A stretch of DNA of 26,669 bases from Echinococcus granulosus (Eukaryota; Platyhelminthes; Cestoda; Cyclophyllidea; Taeniidae), in contig NW_020170465.1 of assembly GCF_000524195.1 (NCBI RefSeq), positions 213,848 to 240,516 of the forward strand, in the 5' to 3' direction. The position numbers and the translations under genes are program-made. Shown one piece after another: positions 1-9,281 of the stretch (positions are counted from its first letter, which is position 1; every line of letters starts with the position of its first letter). Below the pieces are notes generated by a model. It was not told where the DNA came from and did no database searches. It saw nothing but the letters and a program-made list of their open reading frames with translations.

Positions 1-1907
1 TTGTCGTGCCTCGCCTTCCATAGTTTCGTTAAACCTCCAAAGAAAATCTCAAGTATGTTTCCTTTGCGGTTAGTTGAATGAGTAAGGTCGAGGCATACGT
101 GCCTGTAGTTTGAGTTGAGCATCATTGGTTGCGTTAGCGAAATTTTCTCATCAAACGAGTCCTCTTACTACGACAGGAACTTAACTAGTCTGTCAGCGTC
201 ATTTTGTCCGCCCATTGTAACCCAAACTCCTTCTTCTGTTTTCAGACGCTTAACGTTATCTGACATAAACCATCGCTCTTGATGTTATGCATTCCTGTAT
301 TGTGGCAGGAAAGTCTATCTTTAAGATTATTCTAGCTCCTGGATATGCTGCAATTATCTAATCATTGGCATGAATGTGTAGATAACGTGGCAGTAGTTTT
401 GAAATGGGTGTGTCACCTTCATCGTTATCATTCATTTGCGTATTTGCAACTCCAGTCTATCTCGTGTCGCGATTAAAATTGCTTGATGGGGACTATTTCA
501 CTAAAGGTAATTGCACAACGGACTCCGTGTTCTAGATTCACTAGACTATGGGCTGGTCGGCATTGATGCAATTTTGAGGCTAGCAAAACGGTAACACCCG
601 ACTAATGTAATGTGGTTCTAATGGAGGTGTTTACTCATTATCAGCTTGATGCGAGTTGTGAATTTTCCAATGCATTATATTATGGAACTTTTACTTTAGT
701 TTGTGTTTATTGTTTGTTGACGACTTGGTAAAACTACTGATAGATCAAAGTTAGTGTCAGATCAAAACAGCACCACGAAGTGTAAACCAACGAAGTGGTC
801 TGGTTGCCGAAAAAGTGACCAACTAATGGGAAAAAGTGTAGACCATCTCGAGAAGTTGACTTAAAACAGGTGTTTTCGGCCTTAATCAGGGATTTTCAAT
901 TCGAGTGTGGAGATGGCGTTTTTGACGGCCTGCCATTCACTAAGATCACAAGGGTTTGTGAACTGAATATTGGAGATTGGAAAGGTCTGCTTGTCAATCC
1001 ATGATTTTAATCCATTGTTTATCCTAGTCAATCACTCATTCACTAATGCGATAAATAAGCCATTTGCATTGGCTTATGTCAACTCCACATATATTGGCAA
1101 ACAACAGTCATGATAGCTGGGCTCTGTGAAAATACAAGTTAAATTCTTTCCTGTGGCTGTCAATTCAAGATAGCTTCACAGCGTCCCGGTTCACCCATGT
1201 AGCTGTAATGAGGTATCCTATCACCCAAGACTGGTGCCCTATTAACGCACCAAAGAGTTGGTAGTTGTGAGTGAAGCCATAGGATCGTAGTATAGGGATG
1301 ATAAAACTCATCTACGGGAACTGAAGAGTCTGCCCGGGTGAATACGCAGTCACAACTTTATAAATGCGTGCAGTAGATAGGACTTTAACCATTTCCGACG
1401 AATATTCAAGTAAAACTCCGACTTTTGAGTTTACATTAGACAGAAAAGAATAAATTTCAAGTAGTGTAAACTGATTTTATCTTTTAACACACCTCAACCA
1501 CTACTTTCAATACCTGGCCGTTTACTCCTAAGCAGTGAAGCATCCCATTACTGTACCGAATTGAGCTTAAAAACCTCCTGTGAATTGGTTTCCTACACAA
1601 GTTTCTTTTCACAACGAAGCTTTGGCCACCACTCATGTTGCCCTAGATTATGTATGCAAATGCCACTGTTGGCCGACATCTTGATTAGCAGTGGCTGGAC
1701 CCGGTTGACCCACGAAGTGTGCGCTGCCTGTTGTTACACCCAAGACTGACGTACTTGTCACCCGCTGTTGTTTGTTTTGACGCCACGGTGCCATTCCCTT
1801 TACAAGCATTTGAAAGTAAAATTTCCGGTTTAACCCCTGGCTGGACGCTGGTCGTCTGTGTTACTAAGGCGGGTCTGATACTACTTACTTTATGGTGTCC
1901 TCTTAAG
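1..1907. other. Non-coding stretch; probably intron of CARNMT1
   Basis: I see no coding exon here on either strand. Several short open frames between 1561 and 1964 overlap on both strands and resemble no protein I know. The first CARNMT1 exon in the window opens with a split codon, so its upstream exon must lie further 5'. I looked for the glycine-rich SAM-binding loop of the family (GAGLGR type) and did not find it. The most economical reading is that this is the 3' part of a long intron. It ends in a pyrimidine-containing tract and AG at 1906-1907. Confidence 0.5.
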
Positions 1908-2891
1908 GTGCAAGAAGGTGGGCGAGTACACGCTACATCCATGGGTCACCCAGTTCTGCAATAACATGACTCGCGACAATCAGACGACCGCAGTCACCGT
2001 GCCCGACGTCGTGCCGACGGACATTCCAGCAGGCGTGCAATTCTCCATGGTTGCCGGCGATTTTGTCGAAGTCTACTCGGAGCCTGGTGAGAGTCCTTCC
2101 TTTTTCCTTTGGTAGATAGATCCTCTTTTGATTGTTCGCCTTTTTCTTCCGTCAGAGTCGTGGGACTGTGTGGCGACAGTCTACTTCATCGATACGGCGC
2201 ACAACATTTTGGACTATTTGGACACGATATGGAGGATACTGGTGCCCGGTGGCTATTGGGTTAACTTTGGTCCGTTGAGGCATTTTAATTTTATCTGTTG
2301 GCTGAGTTTCCGTGTGAATGCTGCTACACATTCGACTGTTCCCTTCTCTCCTTGTAGGTCCTCTCCTCTACCACTTCGCGGATGTTCCTGGACAGGACTC
2401 AATTGAACTGAGCTACGAGGAATTGAGAAAAGCGATTCAACTCATGGGCTTCGAGTTTGTGGTAGGTGTTCTTGATGCTCAAAGTACTGCAAAATTCCCA
2501 TTCTGGGAGACGACTGTCTCTAGTGGCCTAAACATTGCTTGCTTTCAAAACTGATTCAGATTACTACCTCAAGCTTGGTTGGTGATTTGTATCCTGTCTA
2601 GTTTGAGAGCTTTCGACAGATCCTAACTTTGAAACTTCATTATTTCGTTACCTGCAGAGGTTGAGCCACTCCTGAGACACACCTATCCAGAAGCGGCTTT
2701 TTGTAAGTATGCGGAAGGGTTGAATGCAGATATGATGAGCTTAATGCCGCTGTAATAAGTAAGACAAGTGTTATTTCTGCTACACAGCCTCATCGTCAGG
2801 GGCGTCGTCTGCAGGACTCCTCGTGGTCACGCTCCTGCTTCGACCATCGTCAGCTTTGGACCGCATCGCTGAAGGAGTAGTTCCACTTTAG
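1908..2891 (+). CDS. CARNMT1: Carnosine N-methyltransferase (CARNMT1), 3' part
   Basis: The family transfers a methyl group from S-adenosylmethionine to the histidine ring of carnosine, giving anserine; methylation of protein histidines has also been reported. Exons: 1908-2086, 2156-2269, 2358-2461, 2660-2702 and 2788-2891, with introns of 69, 88, 198 and 85 bases. The first three exons match the family closely. They give a [19 protein letters not shown] stretch, then [17 protein letters not shown], the conserved FIDTAHN motif that reaches the active site, [11 protein letters not shown], and GPLLYHF followed by IELSYEEL. Phases agree at each of these junctions. The last two exons are less certain: they end in a hydrophobic strand ([11 protein letters not shown]) that could replace the family's final strand. 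An alternative is to read through the donor at 2703 to the stop at 2753-2755. The 5' exons with the main SAM loop are outside the window. About 181 residues are present of a family length near 400. Confidence 0.85.
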
Positions 2892-5800
2892 AATTGTTGT
2901 TAGGGTATGAACAGTGTTTGGCAGCTATGACACTCCATTTGTCAATCACTTCCTGTAGGAACACTTGCTTAAAGGTAGCACGGGAAACGTTACTGCGTCC
3001 TTTATGGAATCTCCTCTATTCAAACTTGAATTCACCCTATTTCTGGCTACTATGCGACCACGCGATCGCAGCAGTTGTCAAAAGTCGTCGGCGTTTCAAA
3101 GGTCCTTCTGTTGTGGAGCTCTACAACCTCAGTCATCTGGGACGTTTTATCGTGGCATTCAGGCAGCCAACGAAATCAGGATCGGAATCGCCTGACACTA
3201 CCTCCATTGTATAGTTCCGAGTCATTCCTGGGGGCGTTATAAGGTACATCAGTACAGAGACCGCCTTATAAACGTGGGGAGCGCATCGTGGAAGACTGAA
3301 AAGACTGGCGCCGTCAACTATGCAGTCAAGAACAATATCACCCAAGGGCCAAACTAACTTAGCAAATTGCAAAAAATTAGAAATTTTTTTGTAGAGGTGA
3401 TGGTGTGGTTGACTGACAGGAGGTTTTAGTCTCTGTCTAATCACAAATGAATCTACCACGCATTATGTAGATGATGGACCCGATCTGGTCTGTGGTCAAA
3501 CCGTTGGCGGATGCTGATGAGCCTGTCCGTAAACTAGATGCAGAAGGCTTGTATTTGCGGGTCGGTGTTTTTAAAATTCAGATGTGAAATGCATCAAAGG
3601 AAAAGGAACAGGACTTTGCCACACATGGGCTACTAAGAGCAGTTGTTTCAGGCGCGTAAACTTTAACCCCCGCTGACACGAGGCCTTGGTTGACGATCTT
3701 AAATTGCCTCCAGCATCTAGGTGGTTGTAAACCAGGCCTCCGAGAAATGAAGGAAGGGCTCCTAACGTGAATCACGCCAACAGTAGAATAGTGATGATTC
3801 CTGGGATTCTTATGGTCAGTAAATTACGTGTGTCTGGTGGGTGGCTGGACACCTGCAGCCAAAGAATAGGCAACCCCTTGAACGTTTGTTCCCAATGTCT
3901 GACCCACTATCTTGAGGGTGGATAACTGCGAGGTGGTGCAGTGTCACATATGCGTGACGTGCTGATTCCTCCTTCCCGTAATGGCGTTGCAGCTGTTTTT
4001 TGTCTTGCATTTAGTGTACAAATCTTTCTCTGTTGTCCTTATTTTTTTTGTTTAATTCGTAGAAAGAGGAGGTTAAGATACCCTCAACATTCACACAGGA
4101 TCCGAACTCCATGCTGCACTACCACTACAAATGCGTTCTCAATGTCCTTCGAAAACCTCTCAATGCAGAAAAATAAGTAAAGCTGTTCCATTTTTGTGTA
4201 AAACAGAAAAATGAAACTATTTTTTCCATCATATTTTGTGCTTTTGTCATGGCGAGTTGGGAGGAGAGAAGTTTGAATCTCCCGAGGTCATAATTGGAGT
4301 GAGGTGGCTGTTTTCGGTCGAGGTCTATGTTTCCTTGTAAGTAACCATTAAGTTTTCTCGACCTTTGAGCTCAATACCTCTGGGGTGCGATCACCGTCCT
4401 TTGGGTTATTGTCTTGCTTGAGACAGCTGGCATGCCCGCTACCAGCTCGGGAAAGTTGACCACCACAGTCCTGGTGACGTTTTGCTACCAAATTCCCGCT
4501 CTCGCAGTAGGCACGTCACAACCGTTTTTGTTTGTCGAGCTCGGGAAATCCGTTTATGGCACGTAATTTGATGCATCCAGACCTCAAAAACCGATAAATA
4601 CGCGTCACCTAGTTTTGACGCCGGGCTTAGATGAAAAAATCGTGGCAGCGACATACGCGACCCTAGGTTGCTATTGCTGAACCACCTACTTTTGCGAGTA
4701 GCATCACGCAGTTTGTTAGTCCCACTGTCCTCCTTCACCTCCAGGTCTGCATTCTGAAAGTGTAAAAAGCTGCCAGACCGCTTCCTCCGTCGTCTTGATG
4801 ACAAGATGCCTACGAAAGCGGGAAGTAAAGCGAGCCTGAATTTGAAACCGGTGCTTTTAAATGCATTGCAAATAGAAAAAAGTGGAAATTGGGGGAAGTT
4901 TAAAAGAGAAAAATTCAGTAGATTCGATGATGTAACTTGTGCGCCCACACAACCGTCGTTGTCTAATCGATTAGGTGGCACCCGAGATTACGTTGACTAT
5001 CCGCTTGCCGTAAAAGTCGGTTCCGTTGGTGAGATCCTTAAACGATCCGGCAATCCTCATCTATCTATAACAGTCTAACTTCAAGCTTGTAGGAAGCCTC
5101 ACCCACTATATAATTGACTGAAACGAAGACGAGCTGACTCCTCAATGGTGTGGAAGTAACTTCAAATCTAATGTTCATGGCATGACACGCTCAAAGGCTC
5201 AAAACCTTTATGAACACGACGGTAGCGACGTTGCCTGTCACCATAGTCATGCGCTTCACCCCTTCGGATAGCTTTGGTCAATCACGTGCCCAGGATAAGA
5301 AGGTAGTAAACGGCATAATAGGACGAATTCAAAATGTCATACAACACCAAGGGCAGCCTCTCCCTCATGAAGGTTGTGAGTGTCCAATCCGCCAGCATCA
5401 GGTGCATGAGTCTGAGTAGCGTGGTTTCCGCCTGACTCAAAGAGCTTTAATCTCTTTAGTATAAATGCAACAACTACAGCACCAACTGCTTTCAAAGTTT
5501 ATAATGAACCTAACCCGTGTCAAGGACCGGTGCAGATCGTCGAATTGACACCCACTGGCACTCCACTCTTTAGAACGCAAGCAGTAAAGCAACAGGATTT
5601 GAACAAAAAATTACAAGACTTGATTGTAACAAAAAATATGCTCCTGATTTAAAAGTAGGAAATATGTGTAGCATAGGGGAGGTACGTACCACTTCACTTA
5701 AAAATAAGGTTAGTTTGTTTAATGAACACAATGATAATGGGATAGAATATGACCTGAAGAAGTAACTATGCTGTAGCGTCCTGAGACCTCCCTGAAGACA

Positions 5801-6280
5801 AAAGGAGCGATAACAGTCGAGCAGATTACATAAGTCCAACACAGAGAAGGCGCGACCTACCAGCATGGCTCAACCGGCGTTGAACAATGGCCGAGTCAAA
5901 AGTCGCTACCTACCACAACAGAGAGTTGAACAACCACTGAATTTCAATATCATTGACGGTTAGCGCACATGGCAGTTAGGACTCCATACTATAAAAAACC
6001 ATCATTGCTTAATAAGAATGCAGTAATTTGTGTTTTTAAAATATCCTTTATAGGAACAGGAAAATTACCAATAGTAATCCTTAAGATTAGCATTTATTTA
6101 TTCAATACATAAGTGTATTTTGCAGCCAATTTCTATGATACATGTCTTAATAACTGGATCACTGTTGCAGGATCCCAAGTACACAAAGCAAAAGTGGCTG
6201 GGTTCCCGGAACTAATCTCGACTGTTCAAAAGCCATGCTTTAAAAAGCATCCCTGCGTGTAAATGTTACTGAAGGAAACC
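2892..6280. other. Intergenic stretch, no recognised gene
   Basis: This lies between the methyltransferase stop and the region upstream of CHMP4. It contains several short open frames (for example 2894-3214 + and 5570-5866 -), but I recognise none and they overlap frames on the other strand. The longest, 4439-4981 on the minus strand, is listed separately. The part from about 5600 to 6500 is clearly AT-rich. I see no tRNA, rRNA or intact transposon. Confidence 0.5.
4439..4981 (-). other. Open frame of 180 codons, unrecognised
   Basis: This is an uninterrupted minus-strand frame with an ATG start, in slightly GC-richer DNA than its surroundings. The conceptual protein is basic and serine-rich, with a run of five basic residues (RRRRKR region) about 65 residues in. 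I recognise no domain, signal peptide or membrane segment. The plus strand is also open over 4806-5078 (90 codons). An 11-base word (agctcgggaaa) occurs twice, at 4444-4454 and 4538-4548. It could be a chance frame, a fragment of a dispersed repeat, or a lineage-specific gene. A frame this long is somewhat unusual for non-coding DNA of this composition but not decisive. Confidence 0.2.
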
Positions 6281-6288
6281 TATATAAG
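6281..6288 (+). promoter_or_regulatory. TATA-like element upstream of CHMP4
   Basis: The sequence TATATAAG occurs 258 bases before the CHMP4 start codon, in AT-rich DNA. It matches the TATA consensus, but in AT-rich sequence such matches arise by chance, and no transcription start is visible. The stretch from here to the ATG would be promoter and 5' leader, or an outron if the transcript is trans-spliced. Confidence 0.2.
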
Positions 6289-6545
6289 CCGACATTTACT
6301 GAGTAAAGAGCATGAAAGAGTGTATAATGTCAGAGGCTTTCAGATTCTCACTTGTGCTTGTTAAACTAAAAAACTGTGGAAAATTTTTGCTACAGTTAAC
6401 ATGAAATTAAAAAACCTGCACACTTTTTTAACAAACCACTTAAATAACCTACTATCTTTAATATTTGCTATTTAACCCCGTCTTCTTGTTTGAAGTGATA
6501 TGGCTTGCTAGGCAGTTTATTGGAACACGCTCTTCATCTTCCGAG

Positions 6546-7610
6546 ATGTCTAGTTTAAAGCGGCTATTTGGTGCTCCTAAGAAGGCAGTTACCCAAGAGA
6601 CAGCTGCAGAAGCATTGCAGACAGCGGAGGAGCAGCTAAATAAGAAGCAGCTTTTCTTGGAGAAGAAAATAAATGAAGAGATTGCCAAAGCCAAAAAATT
6701 TGGTTTGAAAAACAAACGTGGTAAGTAATCAGCAGGAATTTTACTTGTTCAGCTGCATTGGAATGTTTGAGAAAAAAGGCTTTGTATGAGAAGCAGTTGG
6801 AATTAAATGATGGTGCTCTCATGAAGCTCCAAGCTCAGCGCAATGCCCTTGATAGTGCATTGATGAATAAGAATATTCTGGACACAATGAAGACGGTCAA
6901 CTCGGCTATGCGGGGCATTCATAAGGACATGTATGTTTTTTGGGGAATTCCATGCTTTCGCTTCTTAGGGACGTCGATAAGGTTCATGATTTAATGGACG
7001 ATGTCAATGAGCAGCAGGATATTGCCAATGAAATTGCCGCCGCTATTTCCATGCCCACGGGCCCTGACCTAGTTGACGACGATGAACTTCTTCGCGAGCT
7101 GGAAGAGCTTGCAGTATGTCCTTTATGATATAAAGTCTACTCGGTAAACCGATTTTGCATATGTTCACACATTGTCGTCATGTATTTTTCCTTGTTTCGT
7201 TTACAGGAGGAAGATGTTGCTGAAAAGCTCCTCGACGTTCATAATGTTGACGAGCTTCCCTCCATCCCTGTTGGCGAACCTACTCGCTCTAAACCTAAGG
7301 GTAAGCTCCTTTTTCTATTCGAATTAGGCATGCCTGTGGGAAACGCAGACCACATTCATTAGGCGGGTGTTCCCCCATTATTACTTCAAAGCTTATTCTT
7401 TTAACGTGTACCGACGATGAATCTGCGCACATTAACATTTGGTGTGCATATTGAATTTCTCATGTGATGCCATTAGGCATCTAATGGCGTCAGCTATGCT
7501 ATCTTGGTTTCACCACAATTACACCACTTTCCCACCCCTCGTGTATTTCAGCCTCGAAAAAAGCCGAGGAAGCTTCAGAATTAGCCAATTTGGAGATGTG
7601 GTCGGCGTGA
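6546..7610 (+). CDS. CHMP4: Charged multivesicular body protein 4 (CHMP4/Snf7)
   Basis: This is the core ESCRT-III subunit, which polymerises on membranes to drive multivesicular-body budding, cytokinetic abscission and membrane repair. Exons: 6546-6720, 6753-6930, 6969-7113, 7207-7300 and 7552-7610, giving 216 residues (human CHMP4B has 224). All phases join cleanly. The N-terminus MSSLKRLFG matches the short amphipathic membrane-inserting helix of the family. A basic helical core follows (KKQLFLEKKI, KFGLKNKR, YEKQLELNDG), then the acidic half (DVDKVHDLMDDV, DDDELLRELEEL). The last residues contain L208, L211 and W214 in the LxxLxxW arrangement that binds the Bro1 domain of ALIX. Introns are 32, 38, 93 and 251 bases. 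Earlier alternative starts in the frame (from 6465) do not resemble the family, so I chose the ATG at 6546. An AG ends immediately before it, preceded by a pyrimidine-rich stretch. Confidence 0.93.
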
Positions 7611-7785
7611 GGATTCTTCTTCATTCAGGCAGATGTAATGACTGTTCGTCGGGGAAGCCCTCCTTCTTTCCACATGTGTATACGTCTTTTGTGCGAAAGT
7701 GGCGGCCTTTTTCCTTTACCATATGAATTATCTGCACCTTACCTCCTTCCCGACCTTCTTTTCAGTTTCTTGACAGTCCTTAATT

Positions 7786-7791
7786 ATTAAA
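7786..7791 (+). terminator. Candidate poly(A) signal for CHMP4
   Basis: ATTAAA, the commonest variant of the animal polyadenylation signal, lies 176 bases past the CHMP4 stop. It is followed by an A-rich and then T/GT-rich stretch (including a TGTGTGTGT tract near 7855-7865), as expected for a cleavage region. I saw no AATAAA closer to the stop. Confidence 0.35.
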
Positions 7792-9277
7792 CCAAAAAAC
7801 GACGGTATTTTGTATGTTCATCCTCTGCTTTTTCCTCCTTGCCTGATGTGCGCATGTGTGTGTGTTTGCTCTACTCAGAATGATGTTTTGGCCTATTTTT
7901 TCTGCCTATTTTGCTGTCTTGTCGGGAGGAGAGGAGGTTGAGAGTACTTCTTTCTCCGTAATGGTCACCTAGGGTAATGGTAGACAAGCAAGGTTGAAGA
8001 TTGAATAGTTCATTGGTTTTCTTTTCTGCCTGCTTTCAGTGTCCACTGTCGGCATTTACTCATCTGTCATATTAGTCCCCAGAGGTCTTCTATCGATTCC
8101 TAAGTTTTCTCGACCACACCCTGATTCTGCAGTAGGAGTCATCATTGGATTTTAGGAATAATTTTTGACGCAGTTACGTCTATTTAGCAAAGAACAGTGA
8201 GATCGTTTTACATTTAACAATACAATAATGGCGTGTAGTATTCGTCAATCGATTTGCATTCCTGATGTCAAAGGTCAAATGGAACTGCCGATTGTAGGTG
8301 ATGGGAAGATGAGAGGCGTTTTCCTCAATTCGGGCTAGTGTGGAGTGACTTGCGTAATCTATGACATAAACTAATCATGCGACATCGGACCAGCTTCGTT
8401 CTTTTTGGCTCCTAGATGTTAGAGACTTGATAGACTAGGTGAGAACTATTCCATGAGGGGAAACATATAGTCCCGGCTGTTTGTGCTCATTGTTCCACTT
8501 AATTAGAGTACCTCCTGTGTTGCTAGGCTTCACTTAGGCCGAGATTATGGGTCGTTTTGATTGTAAAATGCAAGCTATCGTGGTGTACTTCATTTGATGC
8601 CCTTACTTCTGTGAGTCTACGGTGTCTGATGGCAGACCGTTGGTGCTCAATTTAGATTAGTTGGAGACTTTTCCTTTTACATCAACCCCTGATAGTCAAG
8701 CTTCTGCGTTATGACGCCCCCAACGAAGCTACCTGCAGTGAGATGAGTCCCTGAATAACTAAGGCATGATTTAGGTGGAGTCATATATTCGCGGCTTTTT
8801 GTCATGACGCGCCACCCACACTTATACAGTTATCCATTTTCAGACTGCCTTTTTAATGTGATTTGCTATCATGCTGCTATGGATATTCTGATTCATGACG
8901 GCATTAGCTAGTCGAGCTGGCGTTAATGTGATGTGACGTGATGTGGAATCGGCTTAGTTTCACTTCTTGTACTGCATTGTTTAACTTTTTTACCACTTAC
9001 ATTAGTGAGTACTGTGTTGTTTCACGTGCCCTTAAAGGCTCGTTTGGTTAGCCCATCAAATAATCTTTAAAAATCTCCTTCCTTTCCTACTCCTTCTCCT
9101 CCTCCACACACGGAAGCCTGGCTGAAAGGATGTATGGGGTAAGATTACAATAATACTGGCGGCATCTAATTGATGCTATGATCTGGTTTCGTTAGATACA
9201 TTTTTTGTTGTAGTCATTTGTAATGATAACCGCTGACAAATTAAAAATATTTTTTTTTCCTGTGGAAAGTTTTGCAG
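7792..9277. other. Intergenic stretch between CHMP4 and GTDC1
   Basis: No open frame here resembles a protein. The stretch should contain the CHMP4 3' end and the promoter and leader of the glycosyltransferase gene. It finishes with a run of T residues (near 9249-9259), TTTTGCAG at 9270-9277, and then four bases to the start codon. I see no RNA gene or mobile element. Confidence 0.5.
9276..9277 (+). promoter_or_regulatory. 3' splice-site-like AG just before the GTDC1 start
   Basis: A T-rich tract ending in TTTTGCAG stands four bases before the ATG at 9282. This has the form of a 3' splice acceptor. It could accept a spliced leader (trans-splicing, known in flatworms) or end an intron in the 5' untranslated region. 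The sequence alone cannot tell which. Confidence 0.45.
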
Positions 9278-9281
9278 GGTC

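Noticed and set aside
2894..3214. Open frame of 106 codons downstream of the methyltransferase
   Set aside because: It overlaps open frames in a second plus frame and on the minus strand, has no recognisable motif, and lies in the likely 3' region of the upstream gene.
4260..4285. Possible tRNA B-box-like GTTTGAATCTC
   Set aside because: No matching A box, acceptor stem or cloverleaf could be found around it.
4349..4363. A 15-base word (taagttttctcgacc) that recurs at 8101-8115, preceded in both places by GAGGTCT
   Set aside because: One or less than one 15-base match is expected by chance in a window this size, and the flanks align poorly, so a dispersed repeat is not shown.
5570..5866. 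98-codon minus-strand frame, leucine-rich and apparently membrane-like
   Set aside because: Its hydrophobicity follows from AT-rich DNA read in this frame; the plus strand is also open for about 60 codons and neither resembles a known protein.
8843..8857. A 15-base word (gactgcctttttaat) that recurs at 13076-13090
   Set aside because: The match does not extend on either side and is within chance expectation.
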